Source: Mycobacterium sp.
GTDB taxonomy: Bacteria > Actinomycetota > Actinomycetes > Mycobacteriales > Mycobacteriaceae
DNA: 7,256 nucleotides
Assembly: GCA_018500005.2 (NCBI GenBank)
Contig: JAHBAP020000104.1
Location: forward strand, 1 to 7,256
Direction: 5' to 3'
Shown: in pieces, positions 1-6,355 of the stretch
Layout: each line of letters opens with the position of its first letter
Position numbering within the stretch: the stretch's first letter is position 1
Notes under the pieces: model-generated
Told to the model about the DNA's origin: nothing
Database searches by the model: none
The model's input: the letters and a program-made list of their open reading frames with translations, nothing else
Made by a program: the position numbers and the translations under genes

Positions 1-25
1 GCTCGGAGATGTGTATAGGGGACGG
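1..25. other. Nextera/Tn5 adapter remnant (read-2 side), not genomic
   Basis: Bases 1-6 (GCTCGG) match the end of the Nextera read-2 adapter. Bases 7-25 match the 19-base Tn5 mosaic end at 16 of 19 positions, with A-to-G differences at 18, 20 and 24. Genomic sequence therefore starts at about base 26. The adapter falls inside the reading frame of the DUF2207 gene and would add a false tail (Val-Pro-Tyr-Thr-His-Leu-Arg) to it. The match to a known adapter is read directly from the sequence; that it arose in library preparation is the natural explanation. Confidence 0.93.
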
Positions 26-1790
26 CGCCCCCACCACCGCCGCCCCCGCCGCTCGACGGCGAAGACTGGGATGCGGTGTAGGCGCCGATGGATGACGACA
101 GTGCCGAATCGAAGCTGTCGAAACTAGCACCCCCCGACCAGGACCCAGACGATCCGCTGCCCGAACTCGAGTGGTACCAGCCCGGGTCGGGTGCGGGTTG
201 GCCCGTCGCGGCCTGGTATTTCGCCGCCCAGGCCGCCGCGGCGCCGCCGGCCACCGCGAACGGGACGTAGGCCGCGTAGAGGTCCTTGCGGGCGGAGAAG
301 TCGAATCGAGACTCCGCCGAGTCGGTGGCCAGCATGCGGTGGAATCCACCGGCCTCCGACCACAACTGCCGGCCTGCCGGGGTTCGGCGCAAGCCCACCC
401 CCGGCCTCCAGGCGGGCAAGGTCAGCAGGAAGAAGACCGCAAACGGCAAGCCCCACAGGGTGATCGGGAACAACCACCACCGCAGGAAACCGGCGATCGC
501 CAACCCCAGCGCCAGCACGTTGGCGAAGCGCAACCACAGGTCGACCGAATGCTTGGCGACGAACCCCTGGTCGCGGGCCCACTGCTTGACGGCCGTTTCC
601 ATGTCCGCTTTGGCTGTGATGAGCTTGCGACCCGAGGTGACCGACCCGTTCGCCCTGAAAACCCGGCCCGGGTAGGTGAGGTCCAATGCCGATCCGACAG
701 CCACGCTGACGGGGTCGACGTCGGCCCACCCGCCGGCCTCGCCGACGCTGTTGACAGTCCACTTCTTCGGGCCGTCCTGACGCAGCGACAGCAGATTCCG
801 GTCGGCAAGGTAGAACAATGTGGCCGTGAGACCCTGCTCGGACACTCGTTCGGTACGGATGTACTCGCACTGCACCGGCCCCAGCCCCTTGGGCGGAGCG
901 TACTGAAGCGGAAATCCAGGTGATGGTTCCACCGTGCTGCGCCACCACAGGACGGCGCCCAGACCCGCCGTCGCGGTCAGGCCGACCAGCCACAGCGCAA
1001 CCGATAGGGACCGCCCCAGCACCCCGTCCCACCGGGCCGACCACGGCAGTTCCGCGCGTGGCGGGGTGGGCACCTCGACACCGGCTCGTACCGTGACCGG
1101 CGTGTGTGGCGCCAGGTTCTCCGCCGAGAGCGTCACCGTGTTACCGGTGACCGTGAGCCCGTCGCAGCCGCGGCCGACTCCGCCACCGACGGAACACTGG
1201 ACGCCCGGGACTGGCCCCGGCAGGGTGATGCTCACCTCCGCCCGGTCGATCTCGTTGTTCCATGCCGGAGCGATCACGTTCCAGAAGAAGACCGACTGCG
1301 CATCGGCATCGCCGGTCTTGGACGCAAATTGTTTTGCCGCGCCTTTAGTTCCCGCGTCAAGGACTCCCGGCACGGAATACCTGATGCGATAGATGTGGGT
1401 GCCCGGCATGACATAACTGTCGGGGTCGCCGATCTTGGCGACTCGGAAGCGGTCGTCCTTCCAGAGCATGTCATAGGGCACCGACTCGCCATCGAGGGAG
1501 ATTTCGGTGACCTCTGGTTCCTGGCGCACGTGGGAGTCGTTGGCGTTCGCGATATCCCAATACCGAAAAATTCCGTGTCGCCCGCTGGGGAACACCGCGG
1601 TGATCGTCTCGGTGGCGTGCATGAGGCCGTCGGCCCCGACGGTGAACTCCGCACGCAAACTCGAAAACCTCACGGGGTCGGCGACCGGGCCGGACTGCGA
1701 TGTGCCGGTGAAGATCGCCGGCCAGAGCAGACCGAGCACGGTCAGAAGAGCCGGGATCAGCAAGGCGACCTTGCGCCCGATACCGCGCAT
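26..1790 (-). CDS. DUF2207 family membrane protein, 3' end cut by contig edge
   Basis: An open frame of 588 codons runs from ATG 1790-1788 to the adapter junction without a stop. A strong ribosome binding site (GGGGAGG, 1802-1796) lies 5 bases before the ATG. Residues 7-27 form a hydrophobic signal/anchor. Residues 45-240 are an extracytoplasmic domain with the family-like segment SGRHGIFRYWDI (69-80). A membrane helix lies at 262-283, a cytoplasmic region at 290-415, and one or two helices at 420-460. Next come a conserved-looking block, RTPAGRQLW (469-477), and MLATDSAESRFDF (486-498). The tail is Ser/Gly-rich (540-588) and ends in eight glycines, as is usual in DUF2207 proteins, so little is probably missing. 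Function is unknown. It starts 45 bases after the priA stop on the same strand and may be cotranscribed. The last codon is part adapter. Family assignment is from recognised sequence pattern and architecture. Confidence 0.88.
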
Positions 1791-1795
1791 GCAGG

Positions 1796-1802
1796 CCTCC
1801 CC
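1796..1802 (-). promoter_or_regulatory. Ribosome binding site of the DUF2207 gene
   Basis: On the minus strand GGGGAGG is followed by 5 bases and then ATG at 1790. It is among the clearest Shine-Dalgarno matches in the window and fixes the start of the DUF2207 gene. Confidence 0.75.
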
Positions 1803-1819
1803 GTGAAGTTGGTGATCTG

Positions 1820-1825
1820 AGCCTA
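1820..1825 (-). promoter_or_regulatory. Possible -10 box before the DUF2207 gene
   Basis: TAGGCT on the minus strand (1825-1820) fits the mycobacterial TANNNT -10 pattern. It lies in the 45-base gap after priA and would give a leader of about 22 bases containing the ribosome binding site. No convincing -35 is visible. The pattern is short, so chance occurrence is possible and the gene may instead rely on read-through from priA. Confidence 0.28.
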
Positions 1826-1835
1826 TGCGGAACGG

Positions 1836-3839
1836 TCAGCCGATGTGCAACGGATCGATCTGCACCCGTACCGCCTCGTGGTCGTGCCGGGCACTGTGAA
1901 CAGCCGTCGCGTCCCGCAGTGCACCGGCGAGCACCAGGCCCTCGTCGCGGCGGGCCCTGATGAGCATGCGGATGACCGGTTCGCGGGCGGGGGTGGCCGG
2001 CGGTCGGCGTACCCCGGGGGGTAGAGCCCCCGGGCCCGGCATGGGGGCGTCTGCGGGCGGAACGGCCGCCGATACGAGGGCTGCGACCGCGCCGGAACCC
2101 CCGTCGATGGCGGCCATATGCCCCGCCGGCGGCAGTCCCACCGCGACGCGGGCCGCCATTTCCGCCTCCGCGTAGCCGACCGGATCCCACTTGACCAGAG
2201 CCTGCACGGTGGGGATGGTCGAATCCGCGACGACCGCCACCACCCCGCCGTCGGCTCGGGAATGCACCAGGGCGGCGGCGGCCATCCAGCGGCGCAGGGT
2301 GTCCTCTCCCGCCCGCAGATCCTGCCGCCCCAGCAGCGACCAGCAGTCCAGTAGCAGCGCCGCGCCGTAGCCGTCCGGGGCCCGCGGTTCGGCGCCCGGC
2401 GTTGCCACCACCAGCGCCGGACCGGGGCCGATCGCAGTGTGTATGGCGTCTCCGGCGGAAGTGATGACGGTGGTGCCGGGAAATGCCCGGCCTAATTCCT
2501 CTGCGGTTCGCCTGGCGCCGACGACGACCGCGCGGATCTCACCGGCCCCGCATTTGCGGCAGCGCGGCGCGGCGTCGATCCGTCCGCACCAACGGCATGC
2601 CGCACCATCGGCATCCCGGTCGGAGAGCGACAACGGACCCATACAGTGCCGGCATCGCGCGATGGTGCGGCACCGGCCGCAGGCCACCGACGGCAGATAG
2701 CCGCGGCGGGGAACTTGAACCAGCACCGGGGCGCCCCGTTCCAGCGCCGAACGCGCCCCCCGCAGCGCCCTCGACGGCAGTCGCGCGGTACGGGCCGCGG
2801 CATCGCGCTCCTCGGCGTGGCCGCCCTCTTCTAGAGCGACGACCCGGGGTGCACTGGCGCGGACCACCGGCCGCGGCGCCACCAGGTCGTGGGCCCAGCG
2901 GCTTTCCACCAGCGCCTGGGCTTCGGCGGTTCGGGTGTAGCCGCCGATCATCGCCGCGCAGCGAAGTTGATGTGCCCGCAACATGGCCACCTCGCGGGCG
3001 TGCGGATAAGGCGCCCTCGGCTCGGCGAGGGTGTCGTCGCCGTCGTCCCACACCATCACCAGGCCGAGGCGCTCCACCGGAGCGAAAACCGCACTACGCG
3101 TACCGATTACCAGGCGGGCCTGACCGCGCAGCACTGACAACCAACGGCGGTAACGGGCCGAGGGTCCCAACCCTGCGGCCAGTGCCACCACGGCTGACTC
3201 GTCGATCAGAGCGATCGAAGCCTGCACGAGCGCGTCGATGTCACGCTGGTCGGGAACGATCGCCAACACGCCCTGGCCGCCGGTGACCGCGGCCGCGGCC
3301 GTTTCGGCGAGCCGGTCGCACCAGTTCTCGCCGGGCAGTGCCTGCCACACCGCACGGGCGGCGCGGCCCTCGCTGAGCGCGTCGAGGAACGCCTCTCCCC
3401 TGACGTAGCGGGCCCCCCCCGTCGGGTCGACGGGGTTGACTACCGGCAGCAGCGTCGCTTCCCGGGCCGCCTTCTCGGCGGCCGCGTGCCGCGGCGGGAC
3501 GGCAAGTCGCAGCACGTCGGGGCGGGTACCGGCGTAGCGTGCGGCGACAGCGTCGACCAGACGGCGTACCTCCGGGGTGAGGACCGGTTCGGCCGAGATG
3601 ACCCGGTCGAGCCACCCCAACTGGCCGACATGGTCGGTGTCGGAGCGCCGTTCCAACAGGAACGCATCGACCAACCGACCGTGGAACCGCACCCGGACCC
3701 GGACACCGGGCTGAGCGTCGTCGGACTGCTCAGCCGGTACCAGGTAGTCGAACTCACGGTCCAGGTGCGGCACCGACAGCATCGGCAGCACCCGGGCAAT
3801 GGGTTCGTGTTCGGCTGCGCGCCGGCCCGCTGTGCTCAC
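1836..3839 (-). CDS. priA: Primosomal protein N' (PriA), helicase-motif-less actinobacterial form
   Basis: A 667-residue protein with a GTG start (3839-3837) and TGA stop at 1838-1836. PriA recognises stalled forks and reloads the replisome. The N-terminal DNA-binding domain is at about 13-115. The region that normally carries Walker A reads LPGENWCDRL (168-177), with no GKT. The DEEH box is replaced by WDDGDD (264-269), although the neighbouring GTRSAVFAP (246-254) and the YPHAREVAMLRA stretch (278-289) are kept. PRRGYLPSVACGRC (377-390) leads into a zinc-binding block with eight cysteines at 387, 390, 396, 399, 415, 418, 427 and 430. From knowledge of the family, mycobacterial PriA lacks helicase motifs, so this is probably a structural restart factor and not an active helicase; it is not a pseudogene. 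It lies 17 bases downstream of the VWA gene. The frame contains a G8 run (plus-strand C8, 3413-3420). Confidence 0.95.
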   Translation of the reverse strand: MSTAGRRAAEHEPIARVLPMLSVPHLDREFDYLVPAEQSDDAQPGVRVRVRFHGRLVDAFLLERRSDTDHVGQLGWLDRVISAEPVLTPEVRRLVDAVAARYAGTRPDVLRLAVPPRHAAAEKAAREATLLPVVNPVDPTGGARYVRGEAFLDALSEGRAARAVWQALPGENWCDRLAETAAAAVTGGQGVLAIVPDQRDIDALVQASIALIDESAVVALAAGLGPSARYRRWLSVLRGQARLVIGTRSAVFAPVERLGLVMVWDDGDDTLAEPRAPYPHAREVAMLRAHQLRCAAMIGGYTRTAEAQALVESRWAHDLVAPRPVVRASAPRVVALEEGGHAEERDAAARTARLPSRALRGARSALERGAPVLVQVPRRGYLPSVACGRCRTIARCRHCMGPLSLSDRDADGAACRWCGRIDAAPRCRKCGAGEIRAVVVGARRTAEELGRAFPGTTVITSAGDAIHTAIGPGPALVVATPGAEPRAPDGYGAALLLDCWSLLGRQDLRAGEDTLRRWMAAAALVHSRADGGVVAVVADSTIPTVQALVKWDPVGYAEAEMAARVAVGLPPAGHMAAIDGGSGAVAALVSAAVPPADAPMPGPGALPPGVRRPPATPAREPVIRMLIRARRDEGLVLAGALRDATAVHSARHDHEAVRVQIDPLHIG

Positions 3840-3856
3840 TGCATTCGGCTCTTCAC

Positions 3857-4504
3857 TTACCCCTTCTTACGCGCCGCGCGGCGCTCGGACGGCTCGAAGC
3901 CTATCGACGGCGCGGCCTCCGGAGCGGCAGACCGCCGGCGCGCGCTATAACTCGCCACCGCGTCCCAGGCTCCCCCGACTGCTTCGGGTTCGGCGTCGAA
4001 GGTCATGGACTTGCCCGGGGCGAAGCCCAGGCGGGCACCCACCTCGACGGCGTCCATGTTTGCTCCGAGAAACACGAAGTCCCAGCCGTAGACGGTCTCC
4101 TGCTGAGCGATCAGAGCCCTTACCGCCTCGGCCGTCCACTCCGTGCTGGCGTTCTCGTGTCCGTCGGTCATCACCAGCACGGTGATCTCACCGGGCCGCT
4201 GGTCCTCGGGCAGCGCCGCCAGTCCCGAACCCACCTCGGTGACGAAACGCCCGATCGCATCGACCAGTGCCGTCATCCCTCGCGGTTCCAGGGTCAACGG
4301 CGGCACCATGTCGATCGGCAGATTGGAATAGACGATGTCGTACCTGTCGTCGAACTGGGCCAGCGTCACCTGCGTGGTGCCCGCCTGGCCGCGTTCCTTC
4401 GCGATGAACGAGTCGAATCCGCCGCGCATGTCGTCGGCGATGCTATCCATCGACCCGGAACGGTCCAGAAGTGCGGCGATCAGGGTCTTGTTGGTGTCGG
4501 TCAC
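3857..4504 (-). CDS. Cytoplasmic von Willebrand factor A (VWA) domain protein with intact MIDAS
   Basis: 215 residues from GTG at 4504-4502 to TAA at 3859-3857. Almost the whole protein is one VWA domain. The metal-ion-dependent adhesion site is complete: DRSGSM (Asp14, Ser16, Ser18), Thr78 in GMTALVDAIG, and Asp114 in VMTDGHEN. It should therefore bind Mg2+ or a similar ion and a protein ligand carrying an acidic residue. No signal peptide or membrane helix is visible, so a cytoplasmic role is likely. The C-terminal 30 residues are basic and Ala/Glu-rich (ending RRAARKKG), perhaps disordered or nucleic-acid binding (inference). The GTG start is chosen because a strong GGGGGG Shine-Dalgarno lies 8 bases upstream; a longer version from TTG at 4561 lacks this. 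No MoxR-type ATPase partner lies nearby. The 17-base gap to priA suggests cotranscription. Ligand and function are unknown. Confidence 0.88.
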   Translation of the reverse strand: MTDTNKTLIAALLDRSGSMDSIADDMRGGFDSFIAKERGQAGTTQVTLAQFDDRYDIVYSNLPIDMVPPLTLEPRGMTALVDAIGRFVTEVGSGLAALPEDQRPGEITVLVMTDGHENASTEWTAEAVRALIAQQETVYGWDFVFLGANMDAVEVGARLGFAPGKSMTFDAEPEAVGGAWDAVASYSARRRSAAPEAAPSIGFEPSERRAARKKG

Positions 4505-4512
4505 TTTCGGTT

Positions 4513-4520
4513 CCCCCCTT
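4513..4520 (-). promoter_or_regulatory. Ribosome binding site of the VWA gene
   Basis: On the minus strand AAGGGGGG ends 8 bases before GTG at 4504. This decides the start of the VWA gene. A C7 run 28 bases upstream (4553-4547) is complementary to this G6 and could mask it in longer transcripts. Confidence 0.65.
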
Positions 4521-4538
4521 GGGTTTGTCGTTGATCCG

Positions 4539-4544
4539 ACGGTA
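4539..4544 (-). promoter_or_regulatory. Possible -10 box for the VWA-priA genes
   Basis: TACCGT on the minus strand (4544-4539) fits TANNNT and would give a transcript start near 4532, with a leader of about 28 bases that keeps the ribosome binding site but excludes the upstream C7 run. A TTGTCA at 4561-4556 resembles a -35 box but is only 11 bases away, too close for normal sigma-A spacing. The call is tentative. Confidence 0.3.
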
Positions 4545-4576
4545 TCGGGGGGGTCTGACAAAAGAAGCGGACCGAA

Positions 4577-5299
4577 TCAGCCGACCGTTCGGCCGAAGAA
4601 CAGTCCTGCGGTGATCAACACCATGGCGGCCGCGTACGCCCACCAGATGGGCAACTCCAAGGCCTGCGACTCGAGGATGAATTGACCGACACCGATCATG
4701 CCGTCGGACACCGCGAACAGCAGCGCGCCCACCGCAGTCCAGATGGTGGGCAACCGGGCCAGCAGCGCAGCGGACACCATGGCCGCCAGCACTGACATGT
4801 AGATGATCACCGGGACCGTCATGCCCTGAGCCGCCATCGAAGGCCAGAACCGGGTGAGCATGGCCACGAAACCGACGGCGAGCAGACCGATCCACAGCAA
4901 TCGCACGCGAGAGGTGTTGGCCCGCGTGCCCGCACTGAGTGGCCACAGTGTCGCAATGAAGCACAGATGGGCCACCAGAAAGGACCCGAGGCCGCAGACG
5001 AAGGCCGGTTTCCACCACGGGATGGCCAGAAAGAAGTCCCCGGCTGCCGACATCAGCAGCGCCGCGACGAGCCAGCGGCGCTCCCGTGCGATGGGGTGGA
5101 ACAGCGCCGCGACGGCCAGCAGCACGGCCATCGAGGACTTGAAAACCGGCTGACCGAAGAACTGACCGGTGAGGTCGGAGCCGGCCGGCAGTCGCAATGC
5201 GGTGATGGTCAGGAAGATGCCGTAGGCCACCGCCGCCAGCACGCCTGCGGTCCACCACATCCGCACCGCGCGCGGGGCGCCTGCGTACCGTGGCCCCAT
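4577..5299 (-). CDS. YhhN/TMEM86 family integral membrane protein (Rv1401-like)
   Basis: 240 residues from ATG 5299-5297 to TGA 4579-4577. It is hydrophobic almost throughout, with about seven or eight predicted membrane helices. Family hallmarks are FKSSM (53-57), SAAGDFFL (84-91, Gly-Asp), FLVAHLCFIA (107-116, His111) and LFAVSDGMIG (194-203, Ser-Asp), matching the YhhN/TMEM86 pattern. Eukaryotic TMEM86 members are lysoplasmalogenases that cleave the vinyl-ether bond of lysoplasmalogens. For bacterial members the substrate is uncertain, so only a possible lipid-hydrolase role can be inferred. In M. tuberculosis a protein of this type (Rv1401, from memory) also sits beside priA and diverges from lipI. 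The start is uncertain: in-frame ATGs at 5332 (leaderless geometry, see the -10 entry at 5340) and 5260 are alternatives. The 5299 ATG overlaps the esterase ATG on the other strand. Confidence 0.87.
   Translation of the reverse strand: MGPRYAGAPRAVRMWWTAGVLAAVAYGIFLTITALRLPAGSDLTGQFFGQPVFKSSMAVLLAVAALFHPIARERRWLVAALLMSAAGDFFLAIPWWKPAFVCGLGSFLVAHLCFIATLWPLSAGTRANTSRVRLLWIGLLAVGFVAMLTRFWPSMAAQGMTVPVIIYMSVLAAMVSAALLARLPTIWTAVGALLFAVSDGMIGVGQFILESQALELPIWWAYAAAMVLITAGLFFGRTVG
5286..5291 (+). promoter_or_regulatory. Candidate leaderless -10 box of the esterase gene
   Basis: TACCGT (5286-5291) fits TANNNT and is followed by exactly 6 bases and then the ATG at 5298. In mycobacteria this spacing places the transcription start on the A of the ATG, giving a leaderless mRNA. 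No good Shine-Dalgarno sits before this ATG, which supports the reading. The box lies inside the oppositely oriented YhhN gene. Confidence 0.5.
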
Positions 5300-6269
5300 G
5301 GTCGATTCCGCCGTTCCACCGATTGACGCCATCCTGCAGAAGGTACTGGAAGTGGTTCCGTTCCAGTTGACGGCCGAGGGCGGCGTCGAGGAAGCCCGCC
5401 GCCGGTTGCGGGAATTACCGCGCCGGCAGATGCACGAGGACATGCGGGTGCAGGACGCCCTCATCGACGGCCCGGCCGGCTCGATACCGGTGCGCGTCTA
5501 TTGGCCCGAGGCCGACGCCGGCCCGGGACCGCACCCGGTCGTCATGTACTTCCACGGCGGCGGCTTCGCCCTCGGCGATCTCGACACACATGACGTCCCC
5601 TGCCGCCAGCACGCGGCGGGCGCCCGCGCGGTGGTGGTGTCGGTGGATTACCGACTCGCCCCAGAACACCCGTATCCGGCGGCCGTCGAAGATGTCTGGG
5701 CGGCCACCTGCTGGGTTGCCGAGCATGCCGGGCAGTTCGGGGCGGACGGCTCGCGCCTGGCGGTGGCCGGCGACTCGGCCGGCGGCACTCTGGCGGCGGT
5801 GGTCGCCCAACGGGCCCGCGACCGGGTCCGAGCCGGCGCCGGGCCCGACTGGACGGTGGCCTACCAACTGCTCTGGTACCCGTCGACCATGTGGGATACC
5901 TCACTGCCCTCGTTCACCGAGAACGCCAACGCACCGGTCCTCGATCACGCGGCCATCGCCGCTTTCACCGTCTGGTACGCCGGCCACCTGGATCCCGCCG
6001 AGCCGCCGGCCGACCTGGCCCCGGGCCGGGCATCCGACCTGACCGGGCTGGCACCGGCCTACGTCGCCGTCGCTGGTCACGACCCACTGCGCGATGACGG
6101 CGCCCGTTACGCCGAATTGCTGGCCGCCGCCGGTGTCCCGGTGGAGTTCGACAACGCCGAGACCCTCGTCCACGGCTATCTGGGCTACGCCGGGGTGGTG
6201 CCGGCGGCCACCGCGGCGACCGAGCGGGGCCTGGCCGCGCTGCGGGCTGCGCTGCACGAGAGCGGGTAA
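5298..6269 (+). CDS. lipI: LipI-like carboxylesterase/lipase, HSL (family IV) alpha/beta hydrolase
   Basis: 323 residues, ATG 5298, TAA at 6267-6269. It hydrolyses ester bonds of acyl esters, most likely short-chain ones as in relatives. The oxyanion-hole motif HGGG is at 86-89 and the nucleophile elbow GDSAGG at 158-163 (Ser160). The acid is Asp262 in AGHDPLRDDG and the base His292 in LVHGYLG, so the triad is complete. The segment YRLAPEHPYPAA (118-129) is typical of hormone-sensitive-lipase-like esterases. No signal peptide is evident, so it is probably cytoplasmic. The N-terminal cap (1-50) resembles that of mycobacterial LipI/LipH (Rv1400c/Rv1399c, from memory), and several internal stretches resemble LipI more closely. 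Only one such gene is seen here, not the lipH-lipI pair. It is divergent from the YhhN gene with overlapping start codons. The exact LipI orthology is a recognition call, not a search result. Confidence 0.92.
   Translation: MVDSAVPPIDAILQKVLEVVPFQLTAEGGVEEARRRLRELPRRQMHEDMRVQDALIDGPAGSIPVRVYWPEADAGPGPHPVVMYFHGGGFALGDLDTHDVPCRQHAAGARAVVVSVDYRLAPEHPYPAAVEDVWAATCWVAEHAGQFGADGSRLAVAGDSAGGTLAAVVAQRARDRVRAGAGPDWTVAYQLLWYPSTMWDTSLPSFTENANAPVLDHAAIAAFTVWYAGHLDPAEPPADLAPGRASDLTGLAPAYVAVAGHDPLRDDGARYAELLAAAGVPVEFDNAETLVHGYLGYAGVVPAATAATERGLAALRAALHESG
5340..5345 (-). promoter_or_regulatory. Candidate leaderless -10 box of the YhhN gene
   Basis: On the minus strand TACCTT (5345-5340) is followed by 7 bases and then an in-frame ATG at 5332-5330, which would extend the YhhN protein by 11 residues (MASIGGTAEST). 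This mirrors the geometry seen for the esterase on the other strand. If used, the two genes overlap head to head over 5298-5332. The alternative is a short leader and translation from ATG 5299. Confidence 0.4.
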
Positions 6270-6325
6270 CGATGCCCGGAGCAGTAACATTTGCCGCCTC
6301 CGCGACGACAAGCAACAATGACAGC

Positions 6326-6331
6326 TAACGT
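6326..6331 (+). promoter_or_regulatory. Candidate -10 box of the haemophore-like gene
   Basis: TAACGT (6326-6331) fits TANNNT and would start transcription near 6338, leaving a leader of about 18 bases that contains the ribosome binding site at 6341. A second match, TAACAT, lies at 6285-6290. No clear -35 is visible for either. The 86-base gap after the esterase could hold an independent promoter, though read-through from the esterase is also possible. Confidence 0.35.
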
Positions 6332-6340
6332 CCCGAACCT

Positions 6341-6346
6341 GAAGGA
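6341..6346 (+). promoter_or_regulatory. Ribosome binding site of the haemophore-like gene
   Basis: GAAGGA (6341-6346) precedes ATG 6356 by 9 bases and supports this start. Confidence 0.65.
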
Positions 6347-6355
6347 ATAAGGCTT

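Noticed and set aside
26..170. Gly/Ser-rich tail as a PE_PGRS-type gene
   Set aside because: It is in frame with the DUF2207 protein and lacks the Gly-Gly-Ala/Asn repeats and PE domain.
171..923. 250-residue plus-strand frame antisense to the DUF2207 gene
   Set aside because: No recognisable domain and no ribosome binding site; antisense shadow.
124..1044. 306-residue minus-strand frame overlapping the DUF2207 gene
   Set aside because: Its composition is Gly/Arg-rich with no domain, a typical out-of-frame shadow in high-GC DNA; the DUF2207 frame explains the region.
2483..3286. 267-residue plus-strand frame antisense to priA
   Set aside because: Pro/Arg-rich shadow of the priA frame without supporting signals.
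1836..3839. priA as a decayed pseudogene because helicase motifs are missing
   Set aside because: The frame is intact over 667 codons and the zinc cysteines are conserved; motif loss is normal for actinobacterial PriA.
1836..4504. VWA-PriA as a new defence or MoxR-VWA system
   Set aside because: No nuclease, MoxR-type ATPase or other effector is present and PriA is a housekeeping gene; adjacency alone is too weak.
4505..4561. Longer VWA protein starting at TTG 4561
   Set aside because: The added 19 residues are Pro/Thr-rich with no domain match, the start is a rare TTG, and a strong ribosome binding site points to GTG 4504.
5300..5464. YhhN protein starting at 5464
   Set aside because: The extra N-terminal 55 residues are Arg/Ser/Cys-rich antisense of the esterase gene and unlike any membrane protein start; only the 5332, 5299 and 5260 starts are credible.
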